DNA of 64,000 nt from Flavobacterium sp. N2270 (GTDB taxonomy: Bacteria > Bacteroidota > Bacteroidia > Flavobacteriales > Flavobacteriaceae): positions 2,666,001 to 2,730,000 of the forward strand of contig NZ_CP110005.1 of the NCBI RefSeq assembly GCF_025947225.1, written 5' to 3'. Of the stretch, positions 1 through 14,550 are shown piece after piece. The notes beneath the pieces are model-generated. The model saw nothing but the letters and a program-made list of their open reading frames with translations. It was not told the origin of the DNA and did no database searches. Position 1 is the first letter of the stretch, and each line of letters starts with the position of its first letter. The translations under genes and the position numbers were made by a program.

Positions 1-1180
<1,180 letters not shown>

Positions 1181-1332
1181 ATTGTACTTGTTTTATTAAA
1201 TATCCTACATAAGTAGAATACCCAAAAATTTGTGCTTTCTATATATTTAATATATTTTCTTTTCTCAATATGTCAATGAACTTGTGGCGCGTCGCCACTG
1301 ACAATAATGCCAGTTTTAACGTATAGCCGTTG

Positions 1333-1408
<76 letters not shown>

Positions 1409-1486
1409 TTTTAAATCCAAAATTATGAATTCAGAATTATGAATTGTGAATCCCAACTTCTAGAATTTCCTTATAAGTTAAAAAAG

Positions 1487-1560
1487 TAGTCCCGGGCAGA
1501 CTCGAACTGCCGACCCCTACATTATCAGTGTAGTACTCTAACCAGCTGAGCTACGAGACT
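1487..1560 (-). tRNA. tRNA-Ile (GAU)
   Basis: A 74-nt cloverleaf on the minus strand just after 16S in the direction of transcription. The anticodon is GAT, and the acceptor stem AGTCTCG pairs with CGGGACT. The order 16S, tRNA-Ile, tRNA-Ala, 23S is the usual bacterial spacer arrangement. Confidence 0.97.
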
Positions 1561-1644
1561 CTGTTTTTTACTTATATTGTATTATTTGAACTAACAGCGA
1601 GAGTAATCCCCAATCAATAAAGAACCTATTCTTTATCTTTCTCT

Positions 1645-3160
<1,516 letters not shown>

Positions 3161-3329
3161 GTAGTGTTTTTAATATTGTACGATAAAGGCTAGGTTTATT
3201 TCTTAATCTCTTAAGTCTTACTCTCTTATTTTTTACAATCTAAATCCGAAGATCTAAATCGTGCTGTCAATCCAATATGTCTATGAACGTGTCATTCTTT
3301 TTATTATCGCTTGTTTCTCAAAGCGGGTG

Positions 3330-3595
3330 CAAAAGTACAACTTCTTTTTAATCTCGCAAGTTTTTTTGAAAAAAAAATTAAAATTTTTATTTCTTATCCA
3401 CTTACTCAATAATTTTTAGAACGTTGCGCTAATTGCGGGCTGCAAAGGTAATTCGTTTTTTGATTCTGGCAAACTTTTTTTGAAAAAAAATTTTCTTTTT
3501 TACCAGCCGTTAACCCTAAGTTAACTTATCAATAAATGTAATGAACTTGCCTTTGAATGCGGGTGCAAAAGTAGCACCTTTTCTCATTCCCGCAA
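3330..3595 (-). promoter_or_regulatory. Three tandem rRNA promoters (P1, P2, P3)
   Basis: Reading the minus strand, three separate matches to the Bacteroidota primary-sigma promoter TTG-N19-TAnnTTTG lie upstream of 16S. P1 has CAAAAGTA at 3330-3337 and CAA at 3357-3359. P2 has CAAAGGTA at 3443-3450 and CAA at 3470-3472. P3 has CAAAAGTA at 3566-3573 and CAA at 3593-3595 (all given as the plus-strand complement). Each spacer is exactly 19 bases, and each site is flanked by the same GCGGG / GCAAAC context. P1 lies about 170 bases from the 16S 5' end. Multiple promoters fit high rRNA demand. Confidence 0.85.
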
Positions 3596-3860
3596 ACCTT
3601 TTTTAATCTATTTTTTAAAGTATTTTTCTATCCTTTGATTACAAGATACTTACAAATCAAAAAAAATCAATTTTAAATTTTAAGTGCAAGAACAAATACA
3701 AGTTTTAAATGCTAATCTCTAGTTTTAAATACAAGTTCAAGAAACAGATTCAAGAAGAAAATTCATGTTTCAAACACAAAAATTAAATGAAATTGTTTTA
3801 AAAAACAACTTTAATACTTTATATATAGTATACAAATAAACAATTTACAACTCAAACAAA

Positions 3861-3940
3861 CCCGCCATAGCCCCGAGTGTAGCGGCATCCTTTTATTAAT
3901 TTTCCCTGAAAATAATAAAAGATACAGCGGAAAGCGGGAA
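3861..3940 (-). repeat. Structured non-coding element upstream of the rRNA promoters, copy 1
   Basis: An 80-base block with strong internal pairing. CCCGC (3861-3865) can pair with GCGGG (3934-3938). Inside it, TTTTATTAATTTTC and GAAAATAATAAAA form a long hairpin around CCT. The same block is at 10076-10155, inside the duplicated rRNA unit. Its GC-rich outer stem stands out in an AT-rich spacer. No coding sense was found. It may be a dispersed repeat or structured RNA, but only two copies are visible here and both come from the rRNA duplication. Confidence 0.45.
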
Positions 3941-3969
3941 TAAGCTACTAAATTATTTAAATCAGAATT

Positions 3970-4118
3970 CTATAATTCTTCTTTTTTAAGTTTTGCTTTT
4001 TCATTTTTTGCTCTCCATGTTGCAGCTAATTTCTTTAAATCGATTTCTTTTTAGAAAAAAGTTTAAATATTTCCGTTGCTGGCAGTATTGTACTTTACGA
4101 TAGAGGAATAAACAAACC
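3970..4118 (-). pseudogene. Possible gene remnant between the two rRNA operons
   Basis: On the minus strand this stretch ends in a protein-like tail, KEIDLKKLAATWRAKNEK followed by a Lys/Glu-rich end and a TAG stop at 3970-3972. Upstream, fragments such as STILPATEIFKLFSKKK continue in another frame. Joining the two needs one frameshift near 4057, and a stop lies upstream near 4091. The composition is amphipathic and charged, unlike the surrounding AT-rich spacer. I read this as the eroded 3' end of a gene left between the rRNA operons. The parent gene is not recognised and random sequence cannot be excluded. Confidence 0.3.
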
Positions 4119-4151
4119 TAGACAGTAATAATTATATAAATTCATTAGAAT

Positions 4152-4190
4152 ATAAAAAAAAGACGAACTGTTTAGTTCGTCTTTTTTGTT
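4152..4190. terminator. Bidirectional hairpin terminator
   Basis: A perfect 9-bp stem AGACGAACT / AGTTCGTCT with a GTTT loop, with A-run on the left and T-run on the right, so it can end transcription in either direction. It is the second hairpin downstream of the 5S gene at 4261-4368 and backs up the one at 4222-4256. Confidence 0.8.
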
Positions 4191-4221
4191 TGTTTTTTTG
4201 TTTGTAAAACCCATATAAAAC

Positions 4222-4256
4222 AAAAAACCCCATCCGGTTAGGATAGGGTTTTTAAA
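4222..4256 (-). terminator. Rho-independent terminator of rRNA operon 2
   Basis: On the minus strand, just past the 5S 3' end, AACCCTATCC and GGATGGGGTT form a stem followed by TTTTTTG. Its position directly downstream of 5S makes it the primary terminator of the complete rRNA operon. Confidence 0.85.
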
Positions 4257-4260
4257 AGAA

Positions 4261-4368
<108 letters not shown>

Positions 4369-4515
4369 GAGGTTAAATTGCTTTAGGCAATTTTTTCAAG
4401 TTTAATTATCAATTATTAATTGTTAATTATCCATTGAATAATATCTTAACATACTGAGACAAGAAAATCATGTTTGTATAGAAAGTTTCTCCCTCCCACC
4501 GAAGTGGGAGGAAAA

Positions 4516-7395
<2,880 letters not shown>

Positions 7396-7547
7396 ATTGT
7401 ACTTGTTTTATTAAATATCCTACATAAGTAGAATACCCAAAAATTTGTGCTTTCTATATATTTAATATATTTTCTTTTCTCAATATGTCAATGAACTTGT
7501 GGCGCGTCGCCACTGACAATAATGCCAGTTTTAACGTATAGCCGTTG

Positions 7548-7623
<76 letters not shown>

Positions 7624-7701
7624 TTTTAAATCCAAAATTATGAATTCAGAATTATGAATTGTGAATCCCAACTTCTAGAATTTCCTTATAAGTTAAAAAA
7701 G

Positions 7702-7775
7702 TAGTCCCGGGCAGACTCGAACTGCCGACCCCTACATTATCAGTGTAGTACTCTAACCAGCTGAGCTACGAGACT
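7702..7775 (-). tRNA. tRNA-Ile (GAU)
   Basis: Second copy of the spacer tRNA-Ile, identical to 1487-1560: anticodon GAT, 74 nt. It lies directly downstream of 16S in the complete operon. Confidence 0.97.
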
Positions 7776-7859
7776 CTGTTTTTTACTTATATTGTATTAT
7801 TTGAACTAACAGCGAGAGTAATCCCCAATCAATAAAGAACCTATTCTTTATCTTTCTCT

Positions 7860-9375
<1,516 letters not shown>

Positions 9376-9544
9376 GTAGTGTTTTTAATATTGTACGATA
9401 AAGGCTAGGTTTATTTCTTAATCTCTTAAGTCTTACTCTCTTATTTTTTACAATCTAAATCCGAAGATCTAAATCGTGCTGTCAATCCAATATGTCTATG
9501 AACGTGTCATTCTTTTTATTATCGCTTGTTTCTCAAAGCGGGTG

Positions 9545-9810
9545 CAAAAGTACAACTTCTTTTTAATCTCACAAGTGTTTTTGAAAAAAAAATTAAATTT
9601 TTTATTTCTTATCCACTTACTCAATAATTCTCAGAACGTCGCCACAATTGCGGGCTGCAAAGGTAAAACCTTTTTTGACTCTGGCAAACTTTTTTTGAAA
9701 AAAAATTTTCTTTTTTACCAGCCGTTAACCCTAAGTTAACTTATCAATAAATGTAATGAACTTGCCTTTGAATGCGGGTGCAAAAGTAGCACCTTTTCTC
9801 ATTCCCGCAA
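9545..9810 (-). promoter_or_regulatory. Three tandem rRNA promoters of operon 2
   Basis: The same three TTG-N19-TAnnTTTG promoters as at 3330-3595. Plus-strand complements of the -7 elements are CAAAAGTA at 9545, CAAAGGTA at 9658 and CAAAAGTA at 9781, each followed 19 bases later by CAA. The P2 spacer differs in sequence from the first operon (AAACC instead of ATTCG after the -7 element), but spacing and core elements are kept, which argues for selection on the promoters. Confidence 0.85.
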
Positions 9811-10075
9811 ACCTTTTTTAATCTATTTTTTAAAGTATTTTTCTATCCTTTGATTACAAGATACTTACAAATCAAAAAAAATCAATTTTAAATTTTAAGT
9901 GCAAGAACAAATACAAGTTTTAAATGCTAATCTCTAGTTTTAAATACAAGTTCAAGAAACAGATTCAAGAAGAAAATTCATGTTTCAAACACAAAAATTA
10001 AATGAAATTGTTTTAAAAAACAACTTTAATACTTTATATATAGTATACAAATAAACAATTTACAACTCAAACAAA

Positions 10076-10155
10076 CCCGCCATAGCCCCGAGTGTAGCGG
10101 CATCCTTTTATTAATTTTCCCTGAAAATAATAAAAGATACAGCGGAAAGCGGGAA
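10076..10155 (-). repeat. Structured non-coding element, copy 2
   Basis: Copy of the 80-base paired element at 3861-3940, at the upstream edge of the duplicated rRNA unit and about 120 bases before thrS on the opposite strand. A 144-codon frame reading leftward through it (10026-10460) overlaps the start of thrS and is not credible as a gene. Confidence 0.45.
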
Positions 10156-10226
10156 TAAGCTACTAAAAAAATAATAGCGAAACTCGAAATTTTAAGATAT
10201 AAGAAAAAAATGTACCTATATATATA

Positions 10227-10257
10227 TTGTATGTAACTAGTCAATAATGTATATTTG
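10227..10257 (+). promoter_or_regulatory. Promoter of the thrS-infC-rpmI-rplT operon
   Basis: TTG at 10227-10229 and TATATTTG at 10250-10257, spaced by 20 bases, match the Bacteroidota TTG/TAnnTTTG promoter. The element lies 21 bases before the thrS ATG, giving a very short leader. Confidence 0.75.
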
Positions 10258-10278
10258 CATTTCATTAAAAAATAAAAA

Positions 10279-12219
10279 ATGATAAAGATTACTTTACCGG
10301 ATGGTTCGGTTAAGGAGTTTGCACAAGGTACGACTCCAATGGATGTTGCTTTAAGTATAAGCGAGGGTTTAGCTAGAAATGTAATTTCAGCTTCTTTTAA
10401 TGGTACAACAGTTGAAACAACAACAGCCTTAACCACCGATGGTTCTCTAATTTTATACACTTGGAATAACGACGAAGGTAAAAAAGCTTTTTGGCATTCT
10501 ACTTCTCACGTTATGGCGCAAGTAATTGAAGAATTTTATCCGGGTTGTAAACTAACAATTGGACCTGCTATTGATAATGGTTTTTATTATGATGTTGATT
10601 TTGGCGATGAAAAATTAACTGACGCTGATTTTAAAAGAGTTGAAGATAGAGTTCTAGAGATTTCAAGAGAAAAGCATGAATTTAAAATGCGTTCTGCAAC
10701 AAAAGCAGAAGCTTTAGAGTTATATAAAGATAATGAATTCAAAACAGAATTAATCACAAATTTAGAAGACGGAACAATTACTTTTTGTGATCATTCTACT
10801 TTTACTGATTTATGTCGTGGTGGACATATTCCTAATACAGGAATAATTAAAGCCATGAAAATTTTATCTGTTGCTGGAGCTTACTGGAGAGGTAATGAAA
10901 AAAACAAACAGTTAACTCGAGTTTATGGAATTTCGTTTCCAAAGCAAAAAGATTTAACTGAATATTTACAATTATTAGAAGAAGCAAAAAAACGTGATCA
11001 TAGAAAACTTGGTAAAGAATTGGATTTATTCCATTTTTCACAACGAGTTGGACAAGGCTTACCTTTATGGTTACCAAAAGGAGCTGCTTTACGTGATAGA
11101 TTGGAGCAATTTTTAAAGAAGGCACAAAAGAAAGCTGGATACGAACAAGTTGTAACTCCACATATTGGACAAAAAGAACTTTATGTTACTTCTGGACATT
11201 ATGCGAAGTATGGAGCAGATAGTTTTCAACCAATAAATACTCCTGCTGAAGGAGAAGAGTTTTTGTTAAAACCAATGAATTGTCCTCACCACTGTGAGAT
11301 TTATAATGCAAGACCTTGGTCATATAAAGATTTACCGAAAAGATACGCTGAATTTGGAACTGTATATAGATATGAACAAAGTGGAGAATTACATGGTTTA
11401 ACTCGTGTAAGAGGATTTACTCAAGATGATGCGCATATTTTTTGTACACCAGATCAATTAGACCAAGAGTTTAAAAATGTAATTGATTTAGTATTGTATG
11501 TATTTGGCTCGTTAGGGTTTGAAAACTTCACTGCACAAGTATCGGTTAGAGATTTAGACAATCCATCTAAATATATAGGTAGCGTTGAAAATTGGGAAAA
11601 AGCAGAGCAAGCAATTATTAACGCTGCAAAAGATAAAGGATTAAACTATGTTATTGAAGCTGGAGAAGCTGCTTTTTACGGTCCGAAGTTAGACTTTATG
11701 GTTAAGGATGCTTTAGGAAGAAGCTGGCAACTAGGAACAATACAAGTAGATTACAACTTACCAGAGCGTTTTGAATTAAGTTATAAAGGAAGTGACAATG
11801 AATTGCATCGTCCTGTAATGATTCACAGAGCACCTTTTGGATCAATGGAACGTTTTATTGCAATTTTACTAGAACATACCGCAGGAAATTTCCCACTTTG
11901 GTTAATGCCTGAGCAAGCGGTAGTCCTTACTTTAAGTGATAAATATGAAAATTATGCGAAAAAAGTTTTAGATTTGCTAGAAAATCACGAAATTCGCGCC
12001 CAATTAGACAACAGAAGTGAAACTATTGGTAAAAAAATTAGAGACGCTGAAGTTCAAAAAGTTCCGTACATGATAATTGTTGGTGAAGAAGAAGAAAAAA
12101 ACGGCACAATATCTGTAAGGAAACACGGTGATGATGGAAAATCTAACCAAACAATAACAATTGAAGCATTTGCTATATTAGTAGATGAAGAAATTAAGAA
12201 GACATTAAAATCATTCTAA
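10279..12219 (+). CDS. thrS: Threonine--tRNA ligase
   Basis: A 646-residue class II aminoacyl-tRNA synthetase that charges tRNA-Thr in the cytoplasm. The domain order is typical: an N-terminal TGS domain (about 1-62, starting MIKITLPDGSVKEF), an editing domain (about 65-225) with the HSTSHVMAQ zinc/editing motif, the catalytic core with the metal-binding MNCPHHCEIY segment, and a C-terminal anticodon-binding domain (about 545-640). The length matches the family. It is the first gene of a translation operon with infC, rpmI and rplT, a common bacterial arrangement. The ATG lies 21 bases after a good promoter. Identification is secure. Confidence 0.97.
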   Translation: MIKITLPDGSVKEFAQGTTPMDVALSISEGLARNVISASFNGTTVETTTALTTDGSLILYTWNNDEGKKAFWHSTSHVMAQVIEEFYPGCKLTIGPAIDNGFYYDVDFGDEKLTDADFKRVEDRVLEISREKHEFKMRSATKAEALELYKDNEFKTELITNLEDGTITFCDHSTFTDLCRGGHIPNTGIIKAMKILSVAGAYWRGNEKNKQLTRVYGISFPKQKDLTEYLQLLEEAKKRDHRKLGKELDLFHFSQRVGQGLPLWLPKGAALRDRLEQFLKKAQKKAGYEQVVTPHIGQKELYVTSGHYAKYGADSFQPINTPAEGEEFLLKPMNCPHHCEIYNARPWSYKDLPKRYAEFGTVYRYEQSGELHGLTRVRGFTQDDAHIFCTPDQLDQEFKNVIDLVLYVFGSLGFENFTAQVSVRDLDNPSKYIGSVENWEKAEQAIINAAKDKGLNYVIEAGEAAFYGPKLDFMVKDALGRSWQLGTIQVDYNLPERFELSYKGSDNELHRPVMIHRAPFGSMERFIAILLEHTAGNFPLWLMPEQAVVLTLSDKYENYAKKVLDLLENHEIRAQLDNRSETIGKKIRDAEVQKVPYMIIVGEEEEKNGTISVRKHGDDGKSNQTITIEAFAILVDEEIKKTLKSF

Positions 12220-12241
12220 GTTTAACTAAAAAATAAGAGTC

Positions 12242-12799
12242 ATAGCAATTAGAAACAACAGAGGGTATAAACCTCGCGAAGAGAAAAAAGCAGCACACAG
12301 AATTAATAATTTAATTCGTGTTCCTGAAGTACGTTTAGTAGGTGAAAATATTGAACCTGGAATTTTTAAAATTCAGGATGCATTACGTTTAGCTGCAGAG
12401 CAAGAAGTAGATTTAGTAGAAATCTCTCCAAATGCGGAACCACCAGTTTGTAAATTAATGGACTATGGGAAGTTTCTTTATGAGCAAAAGAAACGTGAAA
12501 AAATGCTTAAAGCAAAATCTTCACAAGTTGTAATTAAAGAGATTCGTTTTGGACCTCAAACTGATGAGCATGATTATGAATTTAAAAAGAAAAATGCGAT
12601 TAAGTTTTTACAAGATGGTGCAAAACTAAAAGCGTTTGTATTTTTTAAAGGTCGTTCTATTATTTATAAAGAGCAAGGTCAAATTTTATTATTACGTTTG
12701 GCGACTGAACTTGAAGAATATGGAAAGGTTGAACAAATGCCAGTATTAGAAGGAAAACGTATGATTATGTACTTAGCTTCTAAGAAAAAAGCAAAATAA
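12242..12799 (+). CDS. infC: Translation initiation factor IF-3 (non-canonical ATA start)
   Basis: IF-3 binds the 30S subunit and enforces start-codon choice. The reading frame is open from the stop at 12227-12229, but no ATG, GTG or TTG occurs in frame until ATG at 12458, which falls inside the conserved body. Translation from ATA at 12242 gives (M)[19 protein letters not shown], which matches the conserved IF-3 N-terminus and yields about 185 residues, the usual length. ATT at 12248 is the other candidate. Both are weak starts that IF-3 itself discriminates against, as with AUU in E. coli infC, so autoregulation is likely. It lies 22 bases after thrS and upstream of rpmI. The product is secure; the exact start codon is inferred. 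Confidence 0.93.
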   Translation: MAIRNNRGYKPREEKKAAHRINNLIRVPEVRLVGENIEPGIFKIQDALRLAAEQEVDLVEISPNAEPPVCKLMDYGKFLYEQKKREKMLKAKSSQVVIKEIRFGPQTDEHDYEFKKKNAIKFLQDGAKLKAFVFFKGRSIIYKEQGQILLLRLATELEEYGKVEQMPVLEGKRMIMYLASKKKAK

Positions 12800-12882
12800 G
12801 AAAATGCTTCGGCATAAAAATATATTGAGTATTAAAAAACTCGTAAAGACAGTAAGTAAGATAATTCAAATACAGGAAGAAA

Positions 12883-13080
12883 ATGCCTAAAATGAAAACA
12901 AAATCTAGTGCTAAGAAACGATTCAAAGTTACTGGTTCTGGAAAGATCAAAAGAAAACACGCTTTTAAAAGTCATATTTTGACAAAAAAATCTAAAAAGC
13001 GTAAGTTAGCTTTAACTCACTCTGCTTTAGTTCATAAAACAGATGAGAAAAGCATTAAACAACAATTAAGAATTATCTAA
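12883..13080 (+). CDS. rpmI: 50S ribosomal protein L35
   Basis: A 65-residue, highly basic protein starting [20 protein letters not shown], which is the signature of bL35. The length is normal. It sits between infC and rplT in the standard order. A small UUCG-type hairpin (12804-12815) lies in the spacer behind infC; it has no T-run and is unlikely to stop transcription. Confidence 0.97.
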
Positions 13081-13178
13081 TTAGTTGTTTGGTTAAAATC
13101 AATTTATAACCCTGGAGTGGGCTTAATTAAGTTTCTAAAATCATTTAGAACGCCTTACTACAAAAAAACATTAAAATT

Positions 13179-13523
13179 ATGCCAAGAGCAACGAATTCAG
13201 TAGCTACAAGAGCTAGAAGAAAAAGAGTATTAAAACAAGCCAAAGGTTTCTTTGGTAGACGTAAAAACGTTTGGACAGTAGCAAAAAATGCGGTAGAAAA
13301 AGCAATGACTTATGCTTACCGTGATAGAAAGCAAAAAAAGAGAAACTTCCGTGCTTTATGGATTATGCGTATTAACGCTGGTGCAAGACAACATGGAATG
13401 AGTTATTCTCAATTTATGGGAAAAATCAAAGCTAACAATATCGAATTGAACCGTAAAGTTCTTGCAGATTTAGCAATGAATCACTCAGATGCTTTCACAG
13501 CTATCGTTAACAAAATTAAATAA
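13179..13523 (+). CDS. rplT: 50S ribosomal protein L20
   Basis: A 114-residue basic protein with the bL20 signature ([18 protein letters not shown] and, later, [16 protein letters not shown]). It is needed for early 50S assembly and is often an autogenous repressor. The 98-base spacer before it contains an imperfect hairpin (GTTTCTAAA / TTTAGAAC, about 13130-13151), which could serve such control, but this is conjecture. It is the last gene of the operon, followed by a terminator. Confidence 0.97.
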   Translation: MPRATNSVATRARRKRVLKQAKGFFGRRKNVWTVAKNAVEKAMTYAYRDRKQKKRNFRALWIMRINAGARQHGMSYSQFMGKIKANNIELNRKVLADLAMNHSDAFTAIVNKIK

Positions 13524-13560
13524 ACGTTTTATAAACAATATTTATCTTACTTATTATAGA

Positions 13561-13590
13561 AAATCCCAATCGAAAGGTTGGGATTTTTTA
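13561..13590 (+). terminator. Terminator after rplT
   Basis: Stem AATCCCAATC / GGTTGGGATT with a GAAA tetraloop and a T-run directly after it. It ends the thrS-rplT operon 38 bases past rplT. Confidence 0.9.
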
Positions 13591-13593
13591 TTG

Positions 13594-13644
13594 AATATAA
13601 GGCAACTGTCCTATTGAAATCTAAAATACATCTAATTACATTTG
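13594..13644 (+). promoter_or_regulatory. Promoter with shared upstream motif (MORN-like gene)
   Basis: The 25-base block 13594-13618, core AAGGCAACTGTCCTATTG, recurs with one mismatch at 14481-14505. Its final TTG (13614-13616) is the -33 element, followed after 20 bases by TACATTTG (13637-13644), a TAnnTTTG -7 element. The repeated block therefore overlaps the promoter and is a candidate operator that ties this gene to the CHAT gene downstream. Confidence 0.65.
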
Positions 13645-13670
13645 AATATTATAATTAAATGATATTTATT

Positions 13671-14435
13671 ATGAAAAAAATTATCATCCTACTTTTAGCA
13701 ATAAATGGTATTGCTTTTGGACAAGAAGAAATATTTTGTACTGTTGGAAATGACACAAATGGTTTCGGACTGCTAGAAAACAAAGAAAAAAGCTATGTAG
13801 AGGCAGGCTTTAGAACAAATGGTGTACTAAACGGCTCTTCATTTATAAATTTTAAAAATGGTAATTATATATTTTCAAAATTTATAAATGGAATCCCAAC
13901 TGGTAATTCGATTTATTATATTGGAGAAGGATCAAGACAGTATGGCGTATTTGAAAACGGAATGAAAGAAGGTATTCATATTCTTTTAAACGATTCAAAA
14001 CTTAATGAATCTGTTATAATCACATATGAAAATGATAAGGAAATAAGTAGAAAAACAATGATTTTACAAACAAGTAAATTGTCATTAGGTTGCCAAGGCG
14101 ATTGTGAAAATGGTTATGGAGCAAAACTTGATGATGACGGTTTGATCATCATAGGTTTCTTTCAAAATGGAAATTTTTATAGAGGAGAAGTAATAGATAA
14201 TGAAAAGAAAACGGTTACAATTTATAATAAAAAAGACAAAGGAAATGAAATTGGTGTTTATACTCTAATGGATCGAAAACCAGACTTGATTGAAGAATTC
14301 AAAGTTGTTTCATATAGTGATGATTTCAAAAGCAACTTTATTAAAAATACAGTTCTTGTAAACCGAGAGGTAAAAAAAGTAATGGCTTCTGAATATGATG
14401 AAAAAGGAGACAAGAAATCATTTAAAAATTTCTAA
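13671..14435 (+). CDS. Secreted protein with MORN-like repeats, function unknown
   Basis: About 254 residues from the ATG at 13671. That start gives a clean signal peptide MKKIIILLLAINGIAFGQ; an ATG 12 bases earlier is possible. The body has Gly/Asn/aromatic repeats of the kind GYGxxxxxxGxxxxGxF, including LGCQGDCENGYGAKLDDDG, which resembles the C-GDC-NG-G opening of bacterial MORN-repeat proteins. It is predicted to be exported. It is a single gene between two terminators and shares a promoter motif with the TPR-CHAT gene that follows, suggesting joint expression. No enzyme motif was found. Confidence 0.7.
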   Translation: MKKIIILLLAINGIAFGQEEIFCTVGNDTNGFGLLENKEKSYVEAGFRTNGVLNGSSFINFKNGNYIFSKFINGIPTGNSIYYIGEGSRQYGVFENGMKEGIHILLNDSKLNESVIITYENDKEISRKTMILQTSKLSLGCQGDCENGYGAKLDDDGLIIIGFFQNGNFYRGEVIDNEKKTVTIYNKKDKGNEIGVYTLMDRKPDLIEEFKVVSYSDDFKSNFIKNTVLVNREVKKVMASEYDEKGDKKSFKNF

Positions 14436-14445
14436 TTAACTAAAT

Positions 14446-14480
14446 TAAAATCTCAATCATAAAGTTGAGATTTTTTTTTA
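14446..14480 (+). terminator. Terminator after the MORN-like gene
   Basis: Stem AAATCTCAA / TTGAGATTT followed by a run of nine T. Both this terminator and the motif behind it resemble the block after rplT (13561-13618), as if the intergenic region had been duplicated. Confidence 0.85.
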
Positions 14481-14531
14481 AATATAAGGCAACTGCCCTA
14501 TTGAAGTAAAATGAGTTTAGTGATAAGTTTG
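14481..14531 (+). promoter_or_regulatory. Promoter with shared upstream motif (CHAT gene)
   Basis: Second copy of the 25-base block (14481-14505; core AAGGCAACTGCCCTATTG). TTG at 14501-14503 is followed after 20 bases by TAAGTTTG at 14524-14531. The arrangement is the same as at 13594-13644, with the motif ending in the -33 element. Confidence 0.65.
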
Positions 14532-14550
14532 AATGTTAAAATATTACACT

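Noticed and set aside
9476..9739. 87-codon plus-strand frame across the rRNA promoters
   Set aside because: It is AT-rich spacer containing three promoters on the other strand; the equivalent frame is not kept in the first rRNA copy.
10026..10460. 144-codon minus-strand frame across the structured element and the thrS start
   Set aside because: It overlaps the secure thrS N-terminus and its own promoter, and the translation is low-complexity hydrophobic sequence from AT-rich DNA.
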